Part shown: positions 22,921 to 35,111 of the stretch, one piece after another
How the letters are laid out: every line of letters starts with the position of its first letter
Numbering within the stretch: position 1 is the stretch's first letter
Assembly: GCA_036874045.1 (NCBI GenBank)
Contig: CM072340.1
Span: 5,967,001-6,031,000, forward strand
Source of the DNA: Cymodocea nodosa
Taxonomy: Eukaryota > Streptophyta > Magnoliopsida > Alismatales > Cymodoceaceae
Reading direction: 5' to 3'
Length of the DNA: 64,000 bases
The notes under the pieces: model-generated
The model's database searches: none
Seen by the model: the letters and a program-made list of their open reading frames with translations, nothing else
Told to the model about the DNA's origin: nothing
Position numbers and translations under genes: made by a program

Positions 22921-23965
22921 ACCTGACGGATAGTTAAGTTATTTCACGTGTGTTTTTAATGTTTTAAGTTGTCATGTGTTTTCCATGTGCGTTTGGTAAT
23001 AAAAATCGAAGAGTTAGATAACTGTTCGAGTTTTTATATGCATGATAGATAATTGTTCGAGTTTTATAAAATGACTAACAAATAGATAAGTTTTTTTTGT
23101 TTAGTCACGTATTTTGCAAGTACAAAAACTCGAAAAGTTACATATAAGTGTTCGAGTTTTTACAGGACTTAAAAGATAAGTGTTCGACTAAAGCGGTGAT
23201 TTAGAAGATATTCTACAAATCTCCAAGAAGATAAAGTTTCAGTGAATCTACAAGTGGAAATCATGGAAATTTCAAAATGATAGTGGAGAAAGTGGAAATT
23301 TCAAAATGATAGTGGACATAATGGAAATTCAAAAAGATAGTGGAAATCATGGATAATTTGAATTCAAAATTAGTACATGAATTATGGATTAAGTAGATGA
23401 ACATGTTGAACATGAAGTTAGAGTTCGACTACTAAAAATAGAGGATACGAGCTGCATTACGATCATCTTGATTACAATCCCTAATCAAGATCAAGTCTGA
23501 ATATTCAATCTTAAGTCTCAAATATCTAATCTGAATATTCAACTGTATATCAAATCTAGAAAAAAAATTCTCCAACATTAGAAGAAGTTCGGAATTCCAA
23601 GCAATTTTAAAAAAGGAGGTGTAAACGCAAGAAGTCTAAAAATTCGACAACTAGAGAAGAGATATAGAAGTTGAGCAAAAAGAAAGAAAATGAGCTACAT
23701 GCATAAAGATCAAGTTTCATACAATTTGAAATTAGCTTTGAATAAGGGCTTCATTTTCTATTTGAATTGTATATCAGACATTACTATATCAAAACCAACA
23801 AGAAGGGAATTGAACTAAAAAGATATTGTAAATTCTTTCTTTAAAGTTTATAAAGAATAGAATTTTATTTATGAGTGTTTTGTGCTTTTGTTTTATCCAC
23901 TGGTAATTTTAATTACTAAAGACACAATTCACCCCCCTCTTGTGATACAATGATCCTACATACTT
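22921..23965 (+). repeat. Partial LTR of a second Sirevirus-like family (K)
   Basis: The right end is a Sirevirus-type terminus (caattcacccccctcttgtg ... gatcctaca). The interior has gttcgagttttt words like LTR I and short repeats of atagtgga...gtggaaat around 23260-23350. I see no TG start, and neither a target duplication nor a primer-binding site follows 23965, so it is a truncated or recombined LTR. Confidence 0.6.
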
Positions 23966-25893
23966 AGAAAAAAGAGTAGGTTCATCTAATAGAATTCCTC
24001 AAATTCCTATAATGGAACTAGATTACAATCATTTGAGGAAGAACATGACTTTGTAATCCCTACACCTTTGTTTTCAAAGGAAAAAGAAACAAATATTGTT
24101 GTTGATAAGAGAAAAGTTGACAGTCTTCGAAAGGCAATAGCTATAGAAAGTGCATTTGAAGAATTAAAATAGAAAACTTTTTTGGAACAGATTCAGAAGA
24201 AAATAGCAACAATAGCTGAAGAACAACTGACTTGTTACAAGAGATGAAGAGTAAGACAAATTGTTTCTAAGGAAACAAATGTTGTTGAAAAAGAAAAATT
24301 AGATGATGATTTCATTCCAAAGGACAATGTTTTTCTAGACATTGTACTAAGACAATGCATCTAACAAGCTCATCAGTTTAGAACACACTGAAACTGATGA
24401 TGATGATGAGACTTTATTCTCTTTTTCTAGAAAACTTGAAAAGAAATAAGAGAATCAAATTAGTTCAAGTTTTTCTATAGTTTTAAGCCTTGATGATAAG
24501 GACATTGAAAAATCAAAGCATCAGGCAACTGATATTGAACAAGTTATTATAGATGTGCTTGATAATATTGAGGTAGTAACTAGTTCAAAGGTTGGATTGT
24601 TTGGAGTGTTAACTATTAAAAAAGATAAGACTTTAAAAGAGCTTCATGTTGATCAACTTATTTCAGAATCTATAGAACTAGAGTCTGAGAATTCATAGCA
24701 TGTACAAATGGAAATATCTGTTGAAGAAAATGCAAAATTATAGACAGATACATAGGTTGATGAATTTGTGGAAAATTTGAACTCTGAATATTCTATAGAA
24801 ACTGAACTTATGAATGTGGCAGATATTGAAAATGTTCCTCACTCTATTGAAGCTGAAAAATGAGGCTTACCTAAGTAGCTTCAAGAAAATCTTTTGACAT
24901 AGGAACACAATGACATTCATTTTGAAGAAGAGATTCTTGAAGATGAATTAAATTCTAAATTAAGGCTTCAGGTATCACGTTCTTTATATAGAATACTACC
25001 AATTCAAGGAAATTCAATTTATTTTAGGTTTGAGGAAGCATTGCAGAAATACAATAATTTGATTACTTGTTAGATTCTGCATGCTCGATTAATAAAATTT
25101 AGAGGTTTACTTCAAATAAGAGATCTATTTGAGTTTCAAGGCTTAATACAATTCTTGCTAGTTGGAATAAAATGGACGCAATATAAATAGCTTTTTATAG
25201 CAATCTAGTCAAGAATGACAATATGTTGACAACTCAAATACATCAACAAAAGTTTACTTTATCTCTTGAATTGATTTTTGGAGTTTTAGGTTTAAGGAAT
25301 GAAGGTGTTGTTTATTACTAACAGATTTGACATTGTTAGATAGATGGAATGGGACATTCAGTCATTATCATAGATTCTAGATGTATATTTAGAAATGAGA
25401 TTAATGGAAAATCTGAATGCAAAGGCAATGTTTATTGCAAATGTTCTACATGCCAATTTATTTCAAAGAGTTGGACATAATCTAGAAGTTGTTTATATGC
25501 AACTTATGGCCTCCTAAACAGAATTCAAATCAATTGGTTTGATATCTTTGTTTTGCAACTATAGCATATGAGTTCAAATTTATTTTTTGGTGATGTTGTA
25601 TGTCAAATTCTTGCAAACCAATTAACTTCATCTGATTGGTCCTCTGAAAATAAAGGCATGAGAGAATTTAGTATCAAAGATTTGCAAAAATACCAGTCTA
25701 TGCAACAACAGCAACAACAACCTGACATTATATAACAACTACCACAACAGCAAAACTATTCAGATCAAGTACAACAACAAATAGATCTACCTCCTACCTT
25801 AGATGTAGTGTTGAATGACATCAGAATTGATTTTAGGCATCTAAGAGATAAAATTTGTAATGCTATTAATGATGTCATTAGGAGGCATAGATA
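23966..25893 (+). pseudogene. Accessory (env-position) ORF of Sirevirus-like element J
   Basis: A long decayed reading frame. It begins with a charged region (FEEEHDFVIPTPLFSKEKE, KVDSLRKAIAIESAFEELK) and continues as an acidic segment rich in Glu and Asp. It then reaches a domain related to ORF3 of the Athila-like elements: FEEALQKYNNLIT, IRDLFEFQGLIQFL, FYSNLVKNDN and LELIFGVLGLRNEG. A Gln-rich stretch (25700-25790) and a short tail (DFRHLRDKICNAI) end it near 25893. Many stops and shifts are present. By position, between the lost pol and the polypurine tracts, it fills the slot where Sireviruses keep an extra ORF. Its function is unknown. Confidence 0.6.
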
Positions 25894-26086
25894 AATGTAT
25901 TGACATTTGTCTGTTTACTTGATTTCTGAATACAAAATGTAATGTTTGTATTTATTGTTTGACTATTTGAATAATACATTTTTTTTCTATAAATGTGTTT
26001 TCACTCTTATTAATGTTTACAGAAAGTTGAGTTGTACATACTTGTCTCTTGGATTTTTATACTGTGTAATCATCTTTTTAATTAAT

Positions 26087-26144
26087 GGCAAAAAGGGAGA
26101 GATGATTATGTATTTAAATTGCATATATATTTAAAAGGGGGAGA
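26087..26144 (+). promoter_or_regulatory. Two extra polypurine tracts of element J
   Basis: ggcaaaaagggagagatgat at 26087 and aaaagggggagatgattatg at 26133. Repeated polypurine tracts upstream of the 3' LTR are a known mark of Sireviruses. Confidence 0.75.
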
Positions 26145-26340
26145 TGATTATGTAATCATTGAAATATTTTGTCTGAGAAGTTTTATTCCTAAGAGATGTT
26201 TTTCACACAAACAATAGATATAATCTTAAGTGAACTTAAGTCAACAAACTTATTTGTTGAATTAAAACTTAACCCAACAGAGGTGTTTCGTTGAGTTAAA
26301 CATATTTCATAATTGATTTAATATGATTTTTGTCATTATC

Positions 26341-26354
26341 AAAAAGAGGGAGAT
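26341..26354 (+). promoter_or_regulatory. LTR-proximal polypurine tract of element J
   Basis: aaaaagagggagat directly before the LTR, preceded by tttttgtcattatc. The LTR then opens with ttttgttttgatgatg, the mirror-like pairing typical of Sirevirus junctions. Confidence 0.85.
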
Positions 26355-27761
26355 TGTTGAGTATTTTGTTTTGATGATGTGTGCTAAACGAATGTAATCA
26401 TATTTACTCAATTACTATTGTTTATGAAAGTAAATTAAGAACATCAATTAATACAGAAAAGGTTTACTAATATAAATACTTGTCTGTAATGGATCTAAAA
26501 TTATACTAAGATAAATAACTAGTCGTTAAGTTATACTAACTTTTATTTTAACTAAACGTTAACTTAACGTGTGTTTTTATTGTAAAGCATGATATGTTTT
26601 AAAGTTATATTTCCTATATCATGTATAGTGCACGTTAAGACAACTCGTTGAGTTAGTACGTTATTTGTATAAAGGTCACGTGAGAACTCGTTGAATTATA
26701 GACTTAAAGTTTAAAATAGGTCACGTGAGAACTCGTTGAGTTATAGGCTTAAAGTTTAAAATAGGTCACGTGAGAACTTGTTAAGTTAGTGAGTAAAAGA
26801 GCAATAGGAAGAGACAAACTCGTTAAGTTAGTATTATGCACGTGGTGAAATTAAGGTTTATGAATGTTATATTGTATCACGTGAGTTACACATGTTTAAC
26901 TCGTTAAGTTAACATAACTGCACGCGTTGAATTGCTATATTGAACACTGAGGCAACGCATTAGGTTAGCGTTATAAACTTAAAGTTATTATTCTTTCACG
27001 TGGTAAATACTTTATTGTTTAAAACATTTGTTTATTACTGGTTCATTGAGTTATTAGTAACACAATGGAGTTAGTTCATTGAGTTAACTGTAACACCACA
27101 AAGCTGGTTCGTTGAGTTAGCATATCACCATGGACTTAGTTCAGTGAGTTAGAAAAACGTGGGTCAGAATGTGTGTATTTTGATGAAGGAAAAGAGAAGA
27201 TGTGAAGAGTGGAAAACTAATAGTGATTAAACGTGGAGGATATGCATGAAGTGAATATACAATATAAAAGGCATAGAATTCTCGTTGATCAATTAATCTC
27301 TGCACACCAAACGAAATATGTTTTCAAGGATCAAAACACCTCTTTGGAGAAAAGCTCTCAGATAGAAGAAAATTCAGTGAAGCAGAGAAAGTCCAATATA
27401 TGTCATTGAAGATTTCAAGAAGAAAGTAAATTCGGTGAAGCAAAGAAAGTCAGAATTTGTCACTGAAGAATTGTAGAAGAGAAGAAGAAAAATCTCAAAC
27501 AAGGAGAAATGTTTTAAATTCTGCAAATTAGTTTTCTCTATTTGTAGTTATGAAATTGATTAGATGAAACATGGTATCGTTATATAATTGCATCTACAAT
27601 TTATGACGAGAATTGAATTGTATATTGTAATTGAAACCTTGAATAAAATGATTTGATTAAAACAATGTCTTGACTTATTTTTAATTTTGAAGTTTTAATT
27701 ATACTTAAATATGTTGAAAAACACAATTCACCCCCCTCTTGTGTAGCCATTCGATACTACA
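26355..27761 (+). repeat. 3' LTR of Sirevirus-like element J
   Basis: A 1,407-bp LTR starting TGTTGAGTATTTTG and ending CGATACTACA. The C-rich end signature (aattcacccccctcttgtg) lies at 27725-27743. Positions 26820-27005 are homologous to the Athila-like LTR (17405-17590), including ttatgcacgtg, tcacgtgag, cacatgtttaactcgttaag and an aacgca...gcgttataaac block. Inverted CGTTGAGTTA-type words occur at 26650-27150. The element inserted into an Athila-like LTR, whose remainder follows at 27762. Confidence 0.85.
26684..26795 (+). repeat. Tandem repeat with G-box cores in LTR J
   Basis: About two and a half copies of a unit of about 50 bp that begins ggtcacgtgagaactcgttg and ends aaagtttaaaata. 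Each copy has a CACGTG core next to a CTCGTTGAGTTA word. LTRs often carry such promoter repeats. Confidence 0.75.
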
Positions 27762-27877
27762 ATTTGTAAGTTAGAATTATGCACGTGTTGAATATAAATA
27801 CTTTATTATGTCACATGAGCTGCACATGTTTAACTCGTTAAGTTAGCATAACTATACACGTTGAGTTACTTGAATAT
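27762..27877 (+). repeat. Athila-like LTR fragment (L)
   Basis: Matches family LTR positions equivalent to 17400-17515 (gtaagttagaattatgcacg ...). It is bounded on the left by LTR J and on the right by the 3' LTR of element D. It is therefore the target of both insertions. Confidence 0.75.
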
Positions 27878-29868
27878 TGAAAAGTTAAATCAAAAACTTA
27901 TCTACTAGTCGGTGCTAGAAAACTTATATTGATTTGTTTTTATGCTTATATTAATAAATTCTTTTAGAAGTAAACAAACAATTTTTCACATAAATTAGAT
28001 ATTAAGTCAAATTTATATTTTAGCTGCAAGTGCATAGTGTATATTGTATTTGTGTGCAAGTATAGGTCGATCTCATAGAGATTGAGTAGGAATTGTGTAC
28101 TATTTTTATTTTTATATTGGAGTTTACATGTGTTCAGTTAAGCACTCCGTTGAGTTATAATTAACTCATCGAACTTAGTTCATGGAGTTATGATTAACTC
28201 AACGGACTAACCTCGTAGACTTAAGTTAACTCCACGAGCCTACCTTCCTAGTTAAATATTGTTATTTATAGAGGAATTTGGCGAACCATTAGGCAGTTCC
28301 ATAGAATGTAAATAACATCAATTAAGCTCTTTAATGTTAGTTAATATTAGATTTGTCATTAAACAACACTAACATTCAGATATTTCAAACAGTAACCATT
28401 AAGATTTTTAAGTATTTACGACGAATCAATTTCAGTAAATAATAAATCTATTTTCTATTTTTCTGAATCAAACAAACATAAATCATTCACAATACTGACA
28501 GTGATAACATTAATTACAATACAATACAACACATTAATACTAAATGTAAATATAGATAATTAGTTGTTTTTGGTATTTTTGTTTTGATATGTTCCTAAAG
28601 ATGAACGAAAGGTGAAATGTAAAAATCTCTATTGACAGTAAAAACTTCTATCACTACATGTGACACAATTACACCACTAAAAACTTAATCACTTACAATC
28701 TTGCCTCTTCTCCCTATAGAATTGTGAACGAAGATTGTAAGTTGATCTCCTCTTTAGCATATTGGCATCAACCCGAAACTAAGGTTAGAAGCTTTACGAT
28801 CTCCTGAGATATGAGTCGGTGCTTAGTGAAAATGGCTTCCCTTCCTACAATGCGATTACTCCTTATAGTGGTTGTCAGTCACCGTGTTTGGCTCAAAATC
28901 GACCTTTCATCTGGAAAGTATCCTCACAGACCTTTGTTGGTTGGTGATTTTGGTGGTGGTGTGGAGCCTTAGGGAACTTCCAATACTTCTTGCAATTAGC
29001 GTGGTTCTCCACCTCTCTCCCCACACTTTTTCTTTGTCTTTCTCTTCTTTTATATTTCTTTCAACTTCTTTTGCTTAAATGATCGGTTGGATTTCCTTCA
29101 TTCATATCAATGATGGTGATTTCTTCTTCATTCCATGAGTGAATTCCTACGTGATACGTGCAATCGTGGTTTTCCTTCGAATTTCCTATTTATACAACTT
29201 CTACAGTGGAAAATAAATGGTATGTGGAGTTAGTGGAACTTAACGAACTTACTTCGTTGATTTAACTATAAAGCACGTGCAATAAAGAAATAACTTATAA
29301 GCTTATAACACTAACACAATGCGTTACCTTAGTGTATATTCAAGTAACTCAACATGTATAGTTATGCTAACTTAATGAGTTAAATATATGCAACTCACGT
29401 GACATAATAAAACATTTAATTTCAACATGTGTATAATTCTAACTTAACGTGTTCAGATATTTCGGATACTTGCAAACCTAACTATCCAATGCTTAGACAC
29501 ATTTCGGATAGTTAGCAGTAACTTATCGAACATTCACTTAAGTCATGCATTAAGGTTTCAACATGTGTACTCTAAGAAATAATAAAAAATTCTTTAAGCA
29601 TTTAAAACATAATTGTTCGGTATATGAAATGTAACTCTTCAAAATAACAGACAATTCAGATACTTAAGAATTAAAAAGCTTGTAACTTACCTATAGTTCA
29701 GAAATGTATTTAATTAACGCTAATTCCTTGAAATTATGTAGATTCTTTCATTAAAGCATATAATAGTGTAATTATAACATAATGGCTTAATTCTCATATG
29801 ATAAGCTAAATATTATGCAATTAACTATCATTTAATTGTTAATATTATGTACTTTTTCATTCTAAACA
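27878..29868 (-). repeat. 3' LTR of element D
   Basis: A 1,991-bp family LTR in reverse orientation. Its minus-strand start is TGTTTAGAATG at 29868 and its minus-strand end is AACTTTTCA at 27878. Near its end the minus strand has aagttttctagcaccgact, one copy of the unit that is triplicated at the E2 LTR/primer-site junction. Small ORFs inside (for example 28872-29078) have no support. Confidence 0.85.
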
Positions 29869-29882
29869 CTTCCCCCATACTT
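29869..29882 (-). promoter_or_regulatory. Polypurine tract of element D
   Basis: The minus strand reads aagtatgggggaag directly before the 3' LTR. Confidence 0.85.
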
Positions 29883-31407
29883 AACTTTTGCTAGTTCCTT
29901 AGCAAAGTACTAAGATCTAACTAGTTGGTCTTTCTAAAGTGCTAGAACTAAGTCTTCATTTTGTATCTTCAAAATACACAGATTAGATTAATATAAAGAT
30001 ATTCTGTATTTTTCAGTAATCTATTTTAACATTGTTTTCTCCTCTTCAACCTACAAATATATTTAAATATACATACAAAATATACTAGTATTACATAGGT
30101 GGTAGTTATATTATCATTTTTTTTTCTCAAACATTTGTTTTCTTGAACTTTCCAATATGATTTCCAAAATAAATTTCAACTACATACAAATCAAAACATA
30201 ATTTAGCACAATATGATTAAAACAAGAAGAATAATGAATTGTATCTCAAATAAACAACTTCAAAAGTCTAATCTAGATTCATACTTTAGTAATCATAGAT
30301 AACAGAAAATATACTCGATTCAAAAGATTTCTGTATTTTCACAAAACACTTTTATCTTTTTAGAACAATATATGTATATTTTTACTTTAAAAGTTAATTT
30401 GAAAAGCTTGAATCATACAAGAGATTTTTAATGTACCCATGTATCGAGTTGTCAATCAACAATCATAGATCTGATCAAGATCTTAAGTTGCCAGATTTAA
30501 AGAGTCCTTTTTCAGGTCAACAATCCTTACATATCTATCTGCTTAAGTACAAAAGGCTTATGATCAAACAAGTCAATAAACTCTCAAAGTTTTTCTCTTT
30601 TTTTCCTCTTTTTTTCTTTTCAACATAGTATATATGCGTATTTCATTAATACAGATGCAATAAAACACAAATCTCATATAATCTTGCTTCTATAATTTAC
30701 TAAAAGCATGAATCCATATCAATAAGCTCATACTTTTTCTATAGTTTAATAAGATTTACACATAAATCATTCTACAAGTTTAATTAATCAAATTAAATGT
30801 ATCCTTGATCATATGTATTTCATTTAATTCAAAAATCAACATTTTAGCTCTTTTAGGATTTCAGATAATTTACTAAGTTTCAGTTAAGCATTCTGATTTC
30901 TTTTTAAAATCGTAAAACTATTAAACTCGTAAAATTCAGTAAAAACATAAGATACTATATCTTGATTTGTATTAATAGTAAAATTTTGTATCATCTTATA
31001 TAAGATTCTAAATATAACATTCAAGTAGTTACAATTCTTAAAATTTTTTTATAGTTTTAATTATTAGATAGTTACAAGAAATTTCAGTTAGTTACAGCAA
31101 ATTCATAAAAATTTTTCAGTTTCCATAGAAATTTGCAGCACCATCCTAGTTCAACACAATCCTAGTTCCTCTAATTAACAAGATTACTTGGATTTTAATC
31201 TAATTACCTCTCCCCATACCTACATTTTGCATTGTCTTTAATGTAATAGGTTTTACAGTAAATGTTAGCAGACATGAATATTATTTCGTTGACTTAACAC
31301 CTAACTCAACAAATTAAGTTCGTTGAGTTAATGAATAACTCCACAAACTGAGTTTGAATGTAAATTTTGGATAAGTAATCAATTACATACCTCATCCTTT
31401 TATATAT
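29883..31407 (-). other. 3' UTR of element D, distal part
   Basis: Non-coding, about 1.5 kb, homologous to 49200-50647 of E2 and to 9926-16822 of H. It holds a TTGAGTTA-word cluster at 31285-31345 and T-rich runs, but no supported ORF. The ORF at 30431-30628 lies in conserved UTR sequence and is not conserved as protein. Confidence 0.7.
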
Positions 31408-33444
31408 TGTTTAGAATGAAAAAGTGCATAATATTAACGATTAAATGATGGTTAATTACAGAAATTTAGTTTATCATATGAGAATTACACCATTATGTTA
31501 TAATTACACTGTTATATGCTTTAACGAAAGAATCTACATAATTTCAAGGAATTAGCGTTAATTAAGTATATTTCTGAACTATCGATAAGTTGCAGGTTTT
31601 TAATTCTTAACTATCCAAATTTTCTTTTATTTTGAAGAGTTATATTGCATGTACCAGACAGTTATGTTTTAAATGCTTAAAGAATATTTCATTATTTCCT
31701 GGAGTATACATGTTGCAACCATAATGCATGACTTAAGTGAATGTTTGGTAAGTTATCTAGTAACTATCCGAAATGCATCTGAGCATTGGATAGTTAGGTC
31801 CGTAAGTTATCTAGTAACTATCCGAAATGCATCTGAGCATTGGATAGTTAGGTACGTAAGTATTCAAAATATTTGAACTCGTTAAGTTAGAATTATGCAC
31901 GTGTTGAAATTAAATGCTTTAGTATATCACGTGAACTGCACATGTATAATTCGTTAAGTTAGCATAACTATATGCATTGAGTTAATTGAATATACACTAA
32001 GGTAACGCGTTGTGTTAGTAAACTTATAAGTTATTTCTTTATTGCATGTGTTTTATAGTTAAATCAATGAAGTAAGTTATTTGTAACTCCATGGACCATT
32101 TATTTTCTAATATGCTACTATAGCAATTGTAGAAACAAGAAATTCAAAGGAAAACCACGATTTCACGTATCATGCAGGAATTCACTCGTGGAATGAAGAG
32201 GAAATCATCATCGTTTATATGAATGAAGGAAATCCAATCAATCATCTAAGCAGAAGCAGTTACTACATAAAAAAATATAAAAGAAGAGGAGAAAGACGAA
32301 GAAAAAGTGTATGTGTAAATGTAGAGAACCGCGTTAACTGTAGGAAGCGTCAGAAGTTCCCTAAAGCTCTACACCACCACCAAAATCACCAACCATCGAA
32401 GGTCTGTGAGGATACTTTTCTGATGTCGGGTCGATTCTGAGTCAAACACGGTGACTAACAACCACTATAAGGAGTGATTATGTCGCGAGAAGGGAAACCA
32501 TTTTCACCAAGCACTGACTCATATCTCAGGAGATCGTAAAGCTTCTAACCTTGGTTTCAGGTTGATGCTAGTATACTGAAGAGGAGATCATCTTACAATT
32601 CTTGATTTGTGATTCTATAGGAAGAGGAAGCAAAATTGTAATTGATTAAGTTTTCAATGGTGTAATTGCGTCACATGTAGTAACAAAAGTTTTTATTGTC
32701 GATAGAGATTTTTACATTTCACCTTTCATTCATCTTCAGGAACATATCAAAACAAAAATACCAAAAACAAGTAATTATCTGTGTTTACATTTAGTGTTAA
32801 AGTGTTGTATTGTTTGTTTTGTATTGTGATTAATATTATCATTATCACTATTTTGAATGTTTTATATTTGTTTGATTTAGAAAATAGAAAATAGTTTTAC
32901 AGTTTACTGAAATTGAATCGTTCTAGATACTTAAAGATTTTAATAGTTACTATTTGAAATATTTGAATGTTAGTGTTGCTTAATGATAAATCTAATATTA
33001 ACTAACATTAAAGAGCTTAATTAATGTTATTTACATTCTATGGAACTGCCCAATGGTTGGTCAAATTCTTCTGTAAATAATAGTATTTAACTGAAAAGGT
33101 AGGCTCGGGAGTTAACTTAAGTCCATAAGGTTAGTTCGTTGAGTTAACTATAACTCCACAAACTAAGTCCGTTGTGTTAACTGTAACTTAACAGAGTGCT
33201 TTACTAAACACATATAAACTCTAATATAAAAATTGGAACAGTACACAATTCTTACTCAATCTTTGTGGGATCGACCTATATTTGCACACAAATACAATAT
33301 ACACTGTGCACTTGCAATTTAAAATACAAATTGGACTTCATATCTAATTTGTGTCAAAGGTTGTTTATTTACTTCTAAGAGAATTTATTAATATAGGCAT
33401 AAAAAAATAAGCAATTTTATGATTTAACTTTTCACAACAATACA
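31408..33444 (+). repeat. Solo LTR E of the Athila-like family
   Basis: A 2,037-bp LTR starting TGTTTAGAATG and ending AACAATACA. Both flanks are 3' UTR of element D in the order seen uninterrupted in E2 at about 49210. The flanks tatat (31403-31407) and tatct (33445-33449) are a near-perfect 5-bp duplication. An internal tandem duplication of about 60 bp, taactatccgaaatgcatct and its surroundings, occurs at 31745-31860. Confidence 0.85.
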
Positions 33445-34048
33445 TATCTCTTTCAACATCTTTTGACTTTTGATTCTGAAAAACTTTTCATTCACAAATA
33501 AAAGCAGAATATATAACAAAATAACATTTAACAATAAAACATAAATTGTTAAATCAATGTCTTGTGTGAACCCAAACTCCTACGCATTTGGTGGCTTACA
33601 AGCTAGCTAGTTGATTTTCTAAAATAGATACCAACAAATTGGATTGATATTTTGTTTGTTTTTTTTATTATAAAATAAAACAAAAACTAAAAAATTTTCT
33701 TTATTTTCTAAAAATAAATGCAGAGTACACACAACATTAAAAGTACAAAATCACAATTTAAGATTATAATTGAAAAGTAGTGACAAATGGAATAAACGTG
33801 TCAATCCAAGCAAACTTTTTAGGTATAATTCTTATTACCATTAATTCTATTTTAATGTAGTCTGCTTTCCTTTTTAACTTGTAAACTTACGGTATGTTAT
33901 CAATAGTAAATATAAGGGTATTACCATTAATGAATTGAAATGCAAAAAGAGATCCTTTTCTGTTCCTAGATAATGTAGTTGTTTCTATTTCTATATATAT
34001 TTCAATATATTCCTCTTTCCACTTCCATTCATTTAGGTCTTTCATAAT
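33445..34048 (-). other. 3' UTR and F-box tail region of element D
   Basis: Homologous to 48594-49215 of E2. The part next to 34048 probably encoded the last 50 or so residues of the F-box protein, reading on past a TAG at 34049-34051 where E2 keeps a Trp codon. The rest is non-coding, A/T-rich 3' UTR. Confidence 0.6.
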
Positions 34049-34897
34049 CTATATTTGAAATTTCATCAGTTCATCCCACCATCTTATTAGACATAAAGTA
34101 GGATCATCATATTCATTATACCACACTCTTAATTGAATTTTATCATGTTCTATAGACAGTGGTTTAGCTATATCATTAGGTATAGGCAATATTTCTATAA
34201 AGTCATCATCATAAGTGTTTATGCTTACTATGTATAAATCAGATCTAAATGCAACTGATATATCTTTGACTAAATATATATATTCATCAAGTATAACATG
34301 TATGTTGTTAATTAATGTTTTCTGTCCTAGATATATCATAGTGTTTTCAGTCCAAGATCTATTCAAAAAATTATACACACTTAAGCATAAATCCTCATCC
34401 CAATTTTCCATTGGTTTCTAATAATACAATTTTTTAGGAATGGTCGAATTTTTATCAGAAAAAGTTAAAGGTGACCCATAATTTTCAGGTGGTACTTCAA
34501 ATCTATTAGGCCTTCCTATATTCCATTCTTCTCTAGTGATAGAATTTCTAATCAAAATATCAGGTAATAGAATTGCATACCTTGGTTTTGTTCTGTAAAT
34601 AATTAATCATTCATCTATCCCCATAATATGATCTATTCCTTCTAATGTATTGGGAGGAATTCTAGCATTTTCTTCCATATTCAAATATTCATAGCTAATT
34701 GAACTATGATTAAATGATTTCCATAAAAATCCATCTCTAATATTAGTCATCTTTGCAGCTTGTAGTCCATGAAAATATTTTTCTCTAACACATTCTTTAA
34801 TTTCTTTTGACATACAACACAATCTGCACATATCTTTAGTTGATAAGTTACTTAGTACTTCCCTCAATGCATCCAGTGGTAATTTCATCAATTCCAT
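34049..34897 (-). pseudogene. F-box / F-box-associated protein of element D
   Basis: ATG at 34897. One frame runs 282 codons to 34049 with no shift and only two stops, TGA for a Gly codon (34607-34609) and TAG for a Trp codon (near 34403), so this copy is the best preserved. The F-box comes first: LPLDALREVLSNLSTKDM then CRLCCMSKEIKECV. Next is IPPNTLEGIDHIMGIDE, then LIIYRTKPRYAILLPD and SITREEWNIGRPNR, like the 'glory, in YR, LLNPITREW' start of F-box-associated domains. It ends DDPTLCLIRWWDELMKFQI; beyond the stop lies IMKDLNEW. F-box proteins link substrates to SCF ubiquitin ligases through Skp1. The carboxy part would be the substrate-binding half. It lies between gag and the 3' UTR of the retroelement. 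Confidence 0.8.
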
Positions 34898-35111
34898 CTA
34901 TTGTGATTCTGTATAACATAAACAAAATTTAGTAGAGATAAAATTAACATAGCTACTTACATATCCTCGTGGAGTTAGGTCATAACTCAATAAACTAAGT
35001 TCATTAAGTAATAACTCTACGATACTACTAACTATAATTAAACTTACATTTTTTTTCTTTTTATATTTTTCTACTTACTATATTATACATAGTTGCTTCA
35101 ATTATACTATT
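34898..35111 (-). other. gag-F-box spacer of element D
   Basis: Non-coding. Positions 34970-35035 hold the inverted words (cgtggagttaggtcataact, then ttcattaagtaataactcta), matching the spacers in G and E2. Confidence 0.7.

Noticed and set aside
28872..29078. 68-residue ORF with hydrophobic C-terminus
   Set aside because: It lies inside the 3' LTR of D; the other LTR copies do not keep the frame.
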